Below are positions 1 through 13,300 of a stretch of DNA of 64,000 bases, piece by piece; positions within the stretch are counted from its first letter, which is position 1; every line of letters starts with the position of its first letter. The DNA is from Doryteuthis pealeii (taxonomy: Eukaryota > Mollusca > Cephalopoda > Myopsida > Loliginidae): NCBI GenBank assembly GCA_023376005.1, contig CM042163.1, positions 5,791,367 to 5,855,366 on the forward strand. The letters run 5' to 3'. The notes under the pieces are model-generated. The model ran no database searches and had not been told where the DNA came from. It was given only the letters and a program-made list of their open reading frames with translations. The translations under genes were made by a program, and so were the position numbers.

Positions 1-1727
1 ATTGACACTTCAAAAAGGACGTTGTTATTTGTGATTGACAAAATTTTCTCTTTTTCTTGAAACAAAATTTCTGCCCATAAATAAAGGGAGAGAACTTTTG
101 TGCATATTAAATTTCAACAGTTGAATTACAATTTGCTTTCAAAAGTTTCGAATAACGATATAACTTTTCAATTCTATTATCAAATTAACAGGGGGGGGGG
201 GGGGGCATTGTTTTTATTTATTCATTTATTTTTAAACTCTATTAATTTTCTCAATTTAGAATGACTAGTAGCAGCATTAGCTTAAAATTACAAAATCGTT
301 TTATGTGAAAAACGTAACATTTTTTAGATCATTTACATTTTATTATCATCATGAAGAGTGAGAAATTTTCTATTAAAAAAAAAAAAAAAAATTGGTTTTA
401 CTGTTTTCCTAATAAAAAATTTGTAAATTTAGAATTTTTAAAATCTTTTTTACCTGAAGCATTTTCACTATTATCTTATCCCAATAATTTTGCTGCTGCA
501 TTCATTAATGGTCAAAATAAGATCATGTTTTTTCATAAGCAGATGTTCTATTAAATCCAAAATTCTGGAGGGTCACAGATGCCAACAGATCCAATTTGAT
601 AATTCTTTAATCAAAATGGATAGAATTTTTTCAGTTAATAAAACAAAACAAAAAAAGTTTGTTAGACTTTTTCTAGCTTTTGTCTTTAATTTTGTTTTTT
701 TAATTTCTTTTTTTAGTTCTTTTTAATTTGACTGAATTATTTTCTGTAAAATTGTTGTTCTCAAAAAATGTCATGAATTATTTTATAAAGTAAGAGATAA
801 AAAAAAAAAAAAAAACAATTTGGATTTTGTCCATTAATTTTGTTTTCCGTCTTGGAAATTTGTTTTTATTTCTCTAAACCATAACAAAGCTTAATTCACC
901 TATTAGCAAAAATCCCCACCCCCATTAACCCTTTCTCAGTCGACTATTGGACCCCCCCCCCCCTCAAAGTTAATAAGACATGAGGATAAATGGATGTTAA
1001 TCAGCCAAACAAGTTCCTAACTTTGTGGCAAGAGTTTTGAATTAAGGAGTTCACTCTGCCTTACTATTTTGTAGCTAACTTTAAAAATCCAATGGGGGAT
1101 TTATGTCTTTCTTCCAAGAACAATAATCAGTAAAATGAATTGTAACAATCTCAGCAATTAAAATTTCAACTTGTCTTCCTTTTCTAATAACCAACTTCAC
1201 ATCTTTTAGAAAATTGATTTCATTTATTCAGATTTTAAATTTTGGAAATTTCTTGCAAAAAAAAAATCTCAATTTTAAAATGGCTACCAGAAAACTTAAT
1301 GAAAATGAATTCATTTACTTACTAAAGGAACTTTTTAACAAGAAATTAAAAACTTTTGAATGTCTATTCCTTTATTCTTCTGTAAACTGCAATTCAAAAT
1401 TTGAACAGTTATTACTGAGATAATCTGAATTCCACAATTTTCAATAAAAAAATTTTATTTTTTTATTTTTGTCTTATTTCATTTTTATTAGAAAATTTTA
1501 CTGAAAATTTTGCATTTTTGGATGAAATTCTTGAAAGATTTTGAAAAAAAAAGAAGAAATCTTCAGAAATGAGAAGTTTTGTTTAGAAAAAAAAAAAAAA
1601 AGCCCCACAACAATTCTTCCATCCTAGTTTGTTACATTCCATTAAGATAATGCCCCACAACAATTCTGAAATTCTAGAAATCAATTTTCAAAGGAGATTT
1701 CACATGTGCAATTGTTTAACTGATTAT
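1..1727. other. AT-rich flank beyond the CSTPP1 3' end
   Basis: No gene is recognised here. The stretch is AT-rich with homopolymer runs: a run of 15 G at 191-205, A runs near 367 and 800, and a run of 12 C near 952. Small open frames lack homology that I can recognise and are typical of random AT-rich DNA. Confidence 0.6.
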
Positions 1728-1733
1728 TTTATT
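1728..1733 (-). promoter_or_regulatory. Candidate poly(A) signal of CSTPP1
   Basis: On the minus strand this reads AATAAA, about 100 bases past the CSTPP1 stop codon at 1837. Position and sequence fit a polyadenylation signal, but AATAAA is frequent by chance in such AT-rich DNA. Confidence 0.4.
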
Positions 1734-1836
1734 TATATTTTTTCTAAATCCAAAAAAGAAAAATGTGAATTATTCTCTAATTATTCAATTGTCATGAAAT
1801 CATTCAAACACAAATAATAAAATACTTACAAAATTG

Positions 1837-1883
1837 TTAAACTTTTCTTGTTTCAAAAACTTTGGATTTGCTTGGTAAACCTC
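1837..1883 (-). CDS. CSTPP1: CSTPP1 exon 8 (last coding exon)
   Basis: The acceptor is TTTGTTTAAG before GA-GGT-TTA. Joined in phase 1 to exon 7 it reads GGLPSKSKVFETRKV and stops at TAA (1837-1839). GGLPSK aligns with the GALPDK stretch of the vertebrate protein, which supports this frame. A different frame of the same exon (EVYQANPK...) is open but does not fit the phase. The vertebrate protein continues for about 70 more residues, so this copy is short at the C-terminus unless a further splice removes the stop. Confidence 0.75.
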
Positions 1884-2887
1884 CTTAAACAAAACAAATA
1901 AAATTTAAAACTTGTATCATTATGGTTTATTTATTGGGTTGGTAAGAAAGTTTCCAAACGTCTTCTGCAATTGAAAATATTTTTCTTTAAAATTTGTGCT
2001 CTTAAAAATAAAAATAAATTCATGTCCATAGCAAATTTTGTCTTCAATTTAGAAAAAGAAAAATATTTATTTTTTTTTTTATATAAAAGAAAAAAAAAAG
2101 AGAAAATGAGAAGATTAAATGTTATAGATAGTTCAACCCCCATTGAAATTCTTCTTATGGAGTTCTTCAGACGTCAAATAATAAACCGAACCCTTACTCC
2201 TTTAAAATGAGAGAAAAGGTGTACACATTCTGCACAGTTTCCCATCTACTGGTACCACTTGAGTTGGTTGCATCGCTAGACTTCATGGCTGTCTCGCACT
2301 TTCAGCTCACATTGTGTTTATTGATACATAAAGCAAGAAAGTCATTTGATGAAGTCGCTAAGTACTGGACAAGTCAAAGGTCAAAGGTTACACAAAATTA
2401 ACTTGGATTAAAAATGTAACAAACGGCAGGCGATGATCTCGTTAATTTTTTAATTTAGCCAACAAAGTTCCCGAAAGAAGCATAACAGTTTGTCTATCAG
2501 CTTTTTTTTTTATTAATGTCTATTGACCAACTCTCACATCCTCAAAGAAACTGGGTGGTGGTTTTTGAAAATGAAACGCAGATGTGGAGTGTTAAATGAA
2601 ATAAATGAACATGTTTTTCAATAATTATCAACAACATCAGAAAATTCAATCCTTTTATCATCAACTTTTTGGGGAATTCAAATAATGAAATTGATTTTTT
2701 TTTTTGTTAATGTTCCATTGCAAATAAATCAAATGATCATAATCTATTTCATTTGTCAATAAAAATATTTGATTTTTAAAAGATTTTATATTAACATTAC
2801 GTTTTGCAAATTCTAAAAAAAAATGCTGTGGTGCCCTCATTTTTAAGACAATGTTTGCTTGCCCTTCTCTTCAGCTAAACTCATTCC

Positions 2888-2923
<36 letters not shown>

Positions 2924-5900
2924 AAGAACTATCCTTAAACCTCATTACTTTTTGACAATATGGAAGCGAAGCAAATCTCTGATTATTTTGCAAGAGAAAT
3001 CTTCTCAGTTTTAAATTGAAGATTTTCAGTTCATTGTTAGCTCAGTTGGTAGAGCGTTCGCTTAGAAACCACAAGGTTCCTAGTTCGATACCCGCCCTCG
3101 CCAACTCAGTGTATGAGTAGCACAGGGATCTGTGTGGTAAAGTAAGGAGTTGGTTGGTGTGGCGCTGCACCTCAGACGCTAAAATAATCTCCTTGGTCTA
3201 GCGCTAGTGAAAAGGGGATAGACTCCCTCGCTGCATGGCTGATAGCGACATTAGGCCTCCCCGACGACTTTACTTTATTTCAAAAGAGGCAGAAAAGTTG
3301 GACATCAGATGGAATCAAATTAGATTTTAAGGAATAACATTTCTCAATTCAATTCAATTTTCTCTGACATTTTCATAGATTTGGAGAGTGTGATAAACTT
3401 GTTTTAATCTTTGCTTTTATTTCTGCTCAAAGATTAACCACTGATTGTGAGGAGGATGGGATTATTCAGCCAATTCAACCACTAAGCAATTATATAAACC
3501 AGCTATGTGAACTTACGGCTTCTGCGTCCGGAAACAATATAGACATGTATGTGTATAATAAATGAGATCTAAAACATGATGAATGCAGAAATGTTGATAT
3601 CTGCATGGAAAAATACTGTCATTGGATGCTTCTCAGTTCTTGTGCTTTAAAATCACTAAACAGCATAGAAACAATCTGAGAATGATGTGTGCTACATTTA
3701 ATAGCAACCCCTGTACAACAATCACCTCATACTACAGTCCTACTAATGCCAGTGATGAAAGAGATGTGATCACTTTTTATAATCTTCTGTTGTGTGACAC
3801 ATTCCAAAGTGACACAATATTCTGATCATCAGTAGAGATATGAATGCTCGGACAGACAAATATGAAAATATACTCTTTCCACAATTCTCCAACTAGAAAT
3901 GGTGAACATCTGTTTGCTAATAAGAATAATCTTTTATGTCTAAACATTTCAGAAAAGGAAAACGATGAACTTCCACCGACCGAAATTGCTCAAATGCACA
4001 ATGAGATTATTTATAAACAAGAAGTGGATAAACATTGCACATTAGGGTAGGTCGATTTTCAACTTTTTTTGAATATCAAAATGTAACAAATAGAGAAAGT
4101 TGGGTATTGGTATGGTAAGTACTGACACCAAAAAGTAGGTTTCTAGCTTTCACCAATTTTTGAGCATTTAGTTTTAAAGATCGTCTAATATGAAGCCCTC
4201 TGAAATCCTTGTTTTTTGATAGATTTTAAAAGTAAAAAAATTATCTATTACAGAGAATATAAAGCTACTTATTTCTTTTTTCTAATAATTAAGTTTGTTC
4301 AAACAAAAAAAGGGAAAGATTTAATTATTTTTATGTTTTAAATCAGCTCAAATGAAGTTCATATGTAAACAAAAAAAAAACATGTTGATATGGTAGTTTC
4401 CGGTGAAGACTGAAAAATGACCGCTTAAAACGAGGTGAATTTGGTTAATATTTATATTTTCTTAAATTAAATATTTTTACAGCGTTTATTTTTTTATTTA
4501 CTTTTATTTAATTTACCAAGAATTGCAGGATTTTGAATGAAATAAAATCTTTTACTAAGCCTATTTTTTTACATGTTTTTTCTTCAAAACTACGGTTTAA
4601 TCTGATCTACTTATTTTTTCGGTTAACACCAAGCGAAATTCAAAACATTCGATTTTGTTTGTATTTAAATGTGTTTGCTCAAACATTGGTAAAGTTTTAT
4701 GAAAAATATTGGTACAATTATTCTTTATGTTAATTAGCAACTTTCTCCGTTTTTACCTAGTGGTGGTATAAAAATCGACCTACCCTATTGCACATGAACT
4801 GTGAGGCATAAAATTCTTTTGAAGGAGAATCATCTGATCAGAGAATTGTTTCAGTAAAGATTCAGTTGAGTTTACACAAAAGTAAGAAACAAATAAGTAA
4901 ACTTTGAGGATATGATTTGTACTCAATTGCCAATTGGGATATATGTACAATCATTAATCAATAACTGGAAGAAACAGGTTTGATATTCTTCAGAAGGAGA
5001 CATCTGAAAGACAAACTCCTAATAAGGAATATGAACATTTTGCCCCCCCCCCCCCCAAAAAAAAAGTAGCAGCTGAGTGCATACCAACCAAGTGAAATAT
5101 TCCTTGGGAGTCTAAAGCAGTTTGTGCAAAAACAGAATTTGAAAAGAACAAAAAAGAAGAAGCAAACTTAAAAGTAGAAATCCAACAAACAGCAATGTGC
5201 AAAAATTAAAAAAAGCTAAAAAAACAAAAAAACAAAAACAATGATGAGATGACATCGAAGGTCAAATCAACAAAATTAGAAATTCAATAAAAGATAATCT
5301 CAATTAGAATGACAGTAAATAAAATTAGTGGAAAGAAAAACACCTTGATATCAAAACTAAAAGTTGCCAGTCAAGAACAAAGACTTCATAAGTGGAAAGA
5401 ACATTTCAAGAATCTACTTAGAAATCCTACTGAAATCTCATATAAACCAACTGAAGAAATTATCCGTGGCCAACCAAACATAAAACTTGAACACTTCACA
5501 AGAGATGAATTTCACACAATTCTAAAAGCAATTAAAATTTATTGAAAATGATGTGAATATCTGGAGATAAAACATCTGGAATATTTATTTAAACTTTTTT
5601 AATAATAAATATTGAAAGTGTTTTTGTTTTATATCCAAAATATTAGTCTTTTATAATGTAGAACTTAATATAAAAGTGAAATTTATAAACTTACCGAGAA
5701 AAGTATTTAGAGATTCATTTCTTGCCAAAGCCATGAGAAATTCATAAAATGAAATATGAAATGTTGAATTTGATGTGAGAATTTCTTGTAAAACTTGGAT
5801 TGGAGGAATTCTGGAAAAAGAAGAAGAAAATCACCCAAGAAATCTTTCAATGCAAAAATATGAAAACATGTTTAGCTTAAGGGTTTTTTTTGTTTTGTTT

Positions 5901-8900
5901 TTTAATCAATGCCAATATTTAAGAAATAATTGTTTAAAAAAAGATTTGAAGATAATTTAATAAAATTAAAAGTAAATAAATAATTGTTAAAGATGAGGAA
6001 TAAGATGCAAGTTAATTGAATGTTCTATGATAAAACAATGATATTTATTTCTTATACAAAAATCATAACTTCCTTTATGAGAATTTATATTCCAAGTTAA
6101 AAACATTTTGCTTTCAGAATTTGATTGAATTCAATAAATGTTCCTCAAAATAAAATAGATTTAATTTTTGGGGGGGATATCTGAGAAAACTCTTTCTTTT
6201 GGTTAAAAATTAAAAAAAACAAAAAAAACTTAGTTTAACTTTTTTTGCAACAAAATATTTGATTTTTATTCATTATGAACTAAAGGGAAAAAAAAAATTT
6301 TTCAAAAATTGATCTAAACATTTTATTTGTTGGCTCAAAAAGTTTGGATTTTGTTGCTTGATGACATTAAGATCATTTCATTTGAACTCCATTCAAAAAG
6401 ATTCATGTTGTAAAAAAAAACTTGGATTTCACTATTATACTGATATTTAGTCATGTGCGTTAGAATTATGCAGTTAAATATCTGCAATCCTAAGTGGTCT
6501 AAACACTTATGACATTTTAAGTGAGATTGTTTCAAAATAACACAATTATCACAATAAGAACTTGAAATTCGATCCAATTTTGACTTTTGAATCTTTGTTG
6601 TTACTATTTAAATAATTTTTAGTTGTACTACAAAAAAAAAAAAAAAAAAAAACTTTTGTGAATTTCATCCGAGTCTTCATTCTATTTATAACTAAATTCT
6701 TGACAGTCCCAGTTGTGAAAGAGATTATGATTTTTTTTTTAATTGTCTAATTTAGTGTATTTTTGATGATTACAATCTTAAGGATAGTTTTGTTTTGTTT
6801 TATGGCATATCAACTTCAGTGGGTCATTTAATGCCGACCAATATTAAGGATAGAATAGAATAATATTTTTTACATATTCTTTTTTTCCTTTCTTTTCTTT
6901 TTTTTTTTTTAAAGTAAAAATTTGATTCAAATTCAAAAGTGTTTCATAGTTTCTAAAGAGATTACTGAGTATTTCCAAATATGTCTAAACGCCACCCCCA
7001 CCCCCATGTTAATGACTGAATGATGAAGTTTACCAATAAATTTAAAATATCCAAATCAACTGTTGGAAATGAAATGAGATTCTTCTGCTGAAAGAAATTA
7101 GTGATTTGAAAAAATATTGTTTCAAAAAAAAAAAAAAAAAAAAAGAATTAAATAAAAAATGTTGAAAATAAAAAAGTTTTACTTAAAAGATCAAATCAAC
7201 TTTTTGTCTATTCAAATTGATCCAAAATTTGTGCCTTGAATAAATTATGCAAATGACAAAAACTATCCAACTAATTGTTACCGGATTTTCTTCTTGTCAC
7301 TTAAATGCAGAATTGATCGTAGAAAACTGATTGCCTCAACCCCATCGGCTGGGGGGAATTACTTGATGATACGGTGTGAAGATTTGCTATGTCAGATGTA
7401 GGAACAACGACAGGATCACGAGGGCTGCGTTGACAATGAAGGACTGAATAAATCTCACTACATTTCTGAATAAATTCTGAAAAAAATGAAAACAAGTTTT
7501 ATTCTTCTGAGTAATTTTATTTGACAAATTCATTCTGAAATTCAAACTTTAATGAAATGTTTCTCTTGGAAGGCGTGACATATTAAATGATAATTTAGAA
7601 AATAAACTTGTGGAAAGGATTTGGTTCCAGTTAATTCACAAAATGATTGGTATCAAATCCCAAGTCAATAAAGATCACACTATCCAGTTGAGCGTTAAAT
7701 CCAGAAAGAGAAAAATTAAATCCAGCATCAGCAAGATGTCCTTTTCTCTGCAGGAAACATCACTTTAAATGGGTGAGACGTCTTTTATAGGAATTAGAAA
7801 ATTTTACCCAGAATGCAACAACAATGATAATTTATTTTAGACTGTTTTTTTGGGGTTTTTTTTTATAGTTATTAGAAGTTTCATTTTACCCAGTATGCAA
7901 CAGCAATGGTTATTTAATTTAGACAGTGTTTGTTTTTTTTGTTTTTTTTAATAGTAATTAGAAGTTTCATTTTACCTAGAATATAACATTAATGACTATT
8001 TCAGACAGGAAGTTTATGGCTTATACCAAGAAAACCATTGTCCAGATGACTGGCGATGGAACTGAATTTGAGGAGAGATGAAATGTCAAAAAGTTTGGGC
8101 ATAAAAAATTGAATCTGACAACAAAATTTTTAGGATCAAAGTTTTTTGAGAAATATGGGTTATCTGCCCCTTAATCGAGACCAGAAGTAAGTCGGGGCGG
8201 GGGGCGAGACCCTAGAAATCATCAGAACAGTACGGGCAGTGGACGAAGGCAGACGTGCCCAGGAGAACAGCACTGACTATTAAAACCAACACCAGCAGCA
8301 ACAGCAGCGGACGAGCACCAATTCTGACTTCTAGAAGGCAGAAACAGACAATAATGAACCCACTACAAATATATTTCTCCCTTGGAAACAAAGAGAAGTA
8401 CATGACATTGTTACTTAATATATTGTTTGTATTCAAAAACCGCTAAGCTATAAAAGTTTAGCAACTCTAAACTTTTACACACTTCCCCCTTCTACAGATT
8501 ATATTGTGAGAAGTAAATACACAAACGATGTGTTTTGATATGGCTTTTTTAGCCAACAATTTTGGGGAGAATATGTGCTTAATTGAAGTCGTACCTAATT
8601 TTGAAAGTTAATTAATTAATAATTAATTAATTAGGCGGGAATACCTATTCAAATGTAAGGCTAAACAAATCGAGAAAAATCAATCTCTGTATGTACATTT
8701 CGGCCTATTAGGACTCATCAGCTGAGCTATAGACAGGAAGACCGCCTTTGTGCGTGATTCGAACCCTGACTGTCAAGCTGACAGGTGAGGACCGTAACCC
8801 CTACACCAACCGGACTCTCCTAGATTTTTCGTTTTGTTTAGAAGTAGGTTATTATTCCTCTTAAGTGACTTTTTCTACACGACATTATGAGAAGTAAATA

Positions 8901-10311
8901 CACAACGATGTGTTTTGATTTGGCTTTTTTAGCCAACAATTTTTGGGGAGAATATGTGCTTAATTGAAGTCATACCTTAACTTTCAAAATTAGGTATGAC
9001 TTCAATTTAGCACATATTCTGCCAAAGATTATATTGTCTTGTCTTCGTTCCTTTCTCATGACAAAACTTTTATTTCTGTTTATCAACTTTTGAGTTGATC
9101 AGAATTTAAAGGAAAAAAAATTCTTAGTGATTTCCTATAACTCCAACCTAAAAAAGGGGAACCACTCTGAATTAATTTTATCTGCTAATTAATCTACCCA
9201 TTATTTTCCCATTAAACTAACCCTGAACCCTAAACCTAACCCGTCTTCTTTTTTCCTAGTAGATCAATAAATAAATAATTTATAAAATTAATTCAGAGTG
9301 GGTCCCCTTTTTTAGGCTGGAGTTATAGGAAATAACCAAATTCTTTTTAGTAATTAATTGCTTTTCACTGTAACCCTTGGGTGACAGACTTCCCCCCCCC
9401 CTCTCTCCCCTCCCACATATTAAAGCAATCCTTTCATGTCGACTATAAATGTTAGATTTATTTGACATCTTACACTGGCAGAATTATGACACATAGATAA
9501 TTCTTAAAATGACAGTATGTATATTGTTCCATTTTAGGGTAGATTAGAAATTTGAATACCAACGTCACCTTAGATGAATTTAAAAAAACGAATTCAGTGA
9601 GATAAAATTGTTAAGAAATTTAAACGCTTAAAAAATATTTTCATTTCTTACAAATATAAAACTTGTTGCCGCCAGTTCAACAGCAGATATTTTTTATATG
9701 GTGGGGTTGGGTTGGGGGTGAAAAGGGATGATGAAAAAAATAAATAAATAAAAGAATAATAAAATAAAAATATTTTGTCTAAACAAAGAATTGTTTTGTC
9801 AAAATTCCAAATTCAAATGTAAAAAATGAGATATTCCCATAAAACTATCTGGTAAAAACATTTTAACTTGCTGCTAAAAGTTTTTAAAAAATGGCTTCAA
9901 TAGAATGATTGGAATAAATAGAAATTATAATCATATCTAAATTAATCATAATTTGAATAAATACCAAATATCAAATACAATTAATTAAAATATTTGATCC
10001 AATTATTAATTTTTTAAAAACTGTTTTTGTTGTTGTTGTTCCATTCATCTCAGAACAACAAGTTTATTTATTTGTTATTGTAACAAAGAATTATATTTGA
10101 AAAATTCTGTTTTGTTTGATAACAACAAAATCTTACAAGAAATATTAATAGAAACATTTTCTTAAAGGTCATGTTGACATTTTACCTTGAAAATTGATTC
10201 TCATTTTCAAATGTGACAAAATCAACCAAATTTATCAAGAGGCAAAAAAAAAACAAAGAACTTTTTGTCCCAAGTTTATCAAGACAAAATTGAGGAAAAA
10301 CTTTATGTAAA

Positions 10312-10368
<57 letters not shown>

Positions 10369-13300
10369 AGATATATAGATTGATAGATAGATAGATATTT
10401 AAAAATTTTCCGGGATGAAACAAAGAAATCACAGTGCTCAACCACAAGTTGTAGGAGCTTTATTTATTTATTTAATTTTTAAACATAATTGTTTTTTTTA
10501 TAGGCATCTACCCAGGGTTTCAAGCTTATTTTTGCTATCTTCAGGATGCCATTAATTCCTCTGGTGTTTATGCAAAAACGTTTCTTGCTGTTATCTTGAT
10601 AACAGCAAGAAACGTTTTTGCATAAACACCAGAGGAATTAATGGCATCCTGAAGATAGCAAAAATAAGCTTGAAACCCTGGGTAGATGCCTATAAAAAAA
10701 ACAATTATATTTAAAAATTAAATAAATAAATATATAATATATATATATATACATATAATTAATCTTATACAAATATTTCAAAATGCATCTTAATGTTATA
10801 AAAATGATTTCTTTATTATTTTGAAGTGGATAAATAATGTTCAGACTGCATGAAATGTTCATTTCTCTTGGACAAACCCATTATTATTATTATTAATAAT
10901 AATAATTTTGACCTTTCTTTTATGTTTAGTTGCTTTTTAAAAGTCCCAGTTCATGTTTCCTTTTTTTTGAGAAATAAAAATTCATTCATGTGATGGAAAA
11001 TGGGATTCAGATGGTGGCAATGCGGCAACTACCGTATTCACTGAGAAAGAGAGCAAGACATTGTCTTGCCTGCCAGAATCAAAGCTGCATCCTCCTGAAT
11101 GCAAAAAAGGAGACTTAGGCGTTGCGTGGACACGGGATTCAACTCGGATGCCCGGATGTTGAAAACCCTATGTCCATAAATAGCGGGGGTCAAAGGAAGA
11201 AAGGGCAGAATGCACCTGACTGACCTACGAAGTGAAGGAAGAAAAGAAAAGAAAAGAAAAGAAAGAAAGAAAGAAAGAGAGACAGGAGACTAGTGAGCAT
11301 ATGCATTGGACTAAAGACCAGTGAATGTTTGCGGCAGACTTGATAGCAGACCCCCCCCTCAACAAAGAACTTGTTTATTTTTTTTTGGGGGGGGGTCTTT
11401 TTTCAACAAAGTTGTATATTATTATATATTAATGATTTGAAGGCAATTACAATGCATATAAAAAATAGAAACAAAAAATGTTTTTTTGTCTTATCAATTT
11501 CAAAGTAAACCTTTATCTTCAGAGACGGTTTTCAGAAATGTACGTACTTCTGTTTTTTTGTGGGGTTATATTTTTTCTTTCTTTTTTTCTTCTTCTTCTC
11601 TTTTTCTTTCTTTTCTTTTCTTTTTTCTTTCTTTATGTTATGAATGAAATGGGCAGATAATTGTAGTTTCTTATTTTTTAAATATCTGTTGAGAATGGGT
11701 TTGAATTTTTTTTGTATGCATACGTATCTAATATTGTCTGGATAACTTCTGGTGAATATTGCTACATAGTAGCTATCTTGAATTCAAAATAAAAATAAAA
11801 ACGGTCACATAGAAGAATTCATTTACTTAGCTTTTATTTTCTTTTTTTTTTAATTTAAAAATTTTTTTTTTTTCAGTTGTAAAATAAAATAAAATGTATT
11901 AATTTAATTAAGATCAGTAAATAAATAAATAAAAAGATTATCTTTAATTATATATTAGAAAGATTGAAGAACATTTCTTTAAGAAGACGATGTTTTATGA
12001 GTATTTAAAAAAAATTCAAATAGATTAAATATTATATATTAATTATATATTATAAATTATATAAAGTTGTATATATTTTAATATCTTAGATTCTCATTTT
12101 TCTTACAATCATTTTGTTAAATAGAATTTAATGTTGATTGATGTTGTATTGAATGAATTTTGTTTTCTTCTTACCTTGAAAATAAAATTTTCTTCTTACC
12201 TTGAAAATAAAATTGTTTTCTTCTTACCTTGAAAATAAAATTGACTTGAAATGCATAAAGGAAATCAGCAAATGAGATGAGAGAATCCAACGCATCGTCC
12301 AGAAGAATTATCCTAAAAGAAATTCATCAAAATATTAAACTTATTTTTACCAAAAGGAAAAACAAATGAAAGTCTTTTAAAGTTCATGCCTTAATTTGAG
12401 TTTAAAAAAAAAAAAATTGAAAAATGAAAATCTTAAGAAAAGTTTTCTGAATTTCTTTTACTTGAGTGAGTTAGAAGTTTTGCAATGTTTGTGTTTCAAA
12501 AAAACAAGATGATCCTCGAAATCTGTTGAAATTATGAGAGAGTAATTAACGAGTTCATTCCAGTTAGAGTTAAAACATCGATGCCAAGTTGGAGTGGATA
12601 AATGCAATTGTGCAGCAAAAATAATCGATATTGGTTAAGAGAAATCGAGCTGTTCATCAGCAAGACAATGCAAGACATCATACGGCTCAAATGAGTTGGA
12701 ATTAACTCCAAGGATTTAGAAGGAATTGAATTAATGCCACACCCAACATGTCCTCCAATTCAGATTATCATTTCAGTTCCCTCAGATTATTAATTGTTCT
12801 AATCGATGATTCACTTCCTGCACTTGTGACACTTCAACAACCAAGAGGAGGTGGAAGCTTCAGAGGAGGAGTTCTTCACCTTGAAGGAAAAGAATTGGCA
12901 GAAAGAGATGTGTTTTAGACTGTGCAACACAATTGCATCTACTTTCGTTGGAATTTGAATAAATTAAATGAGTTAAGAAAATATTGCAAAACTTTTTACT
13001 CAGCCAATTAAAATCAACAATTGATTTGATAATTCACAAATCTTTTAATTATTTTACAAAAGAAATTTTCTTAGAAGAGAAAAATTTTTTTGAATTGCTG
13101 AGATTTTCTGCCATTCTTCATTTTTTGAAGATTTGTTTTCGAATTTCTTTCGATGTTTGGTTGGAATCAACTTTGAACCATTTTTAAAATGTTGGGAAAA
13201 GAATTTTACGAGAAAGAAAAAAAGGAAAATTTTGACATTAATCTGATGAGGATGGATAAATAGACGTTGACACATTTTTATTAGCTCAATTGGAATCTGA

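Larger units (their letters stand above)
3600..5545 (+). pseudogene. LINE remnant (family X), endonuclease region
   Basis: Degenerate non-LTR retrotransposon coding for part of an APE-type endonuclease and the linker before the reverse transcriptase. Frames shift several times. Recognisable pieces in order are MMCATFNSNPCTTI, YYSPTNASDERD, NSPTRNGEHLF, FEGESSDQRIV and RLHKWKEHFKNLL. The endonuclease SDH motif near 4835 reads SDQ, so the catalytic histidine is lost. A 744-bp DNA element (4043-4786) splits the sequence. The family matches the reverse transcriptase fragment at 32005-32440. It lies in CSTPP1 intron 7 in the opposite orientation and is certainly dead. Confidence 0.8.
1884..5694 (-). 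other. CSTPP1 intron 7
   Basis: Intron of 3.8 kb. It contains a possible mariner-type terminal sequence (near 1935), a tRNA-headed SINE (3033-3280) and a LINE endonuclease remnant in the opposite orientation (3600-5545). The stretch 1960-2880 holds no feature I can support. Confidence 0.8.
7477..12199 (-). other. CSTPP1 intron 5
   Basis: Intron of 4.7 kb holding a diverged three-copy repeat (7772-8008), composite repeat family C (8495-9030), a telomere-core foldback element (9127-9338), AT microsatellites and a long palindrome (10461-10732). The part 11040-11340 is less AT-rich but unassigned. 11480-12160 is T-rich with nothing recognised. Confidence 0.8.

Noticed and set aside
3033..3105. 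tRNA gene
   Set aside because: A and B boxes are good, but the acceptor and anticodon stems do not pair well, and the same head recurs with the same body in seven places. It is a SINE head.
7029..7105. Extra CSTPP1 exon between exons 6 and 7
   Set aside because: It has acceptor-like and donor-like edges, but its only open frame leaves the wrong phase for exon 7. Exon 6 read with the frameshift already supplies the aligned residues.
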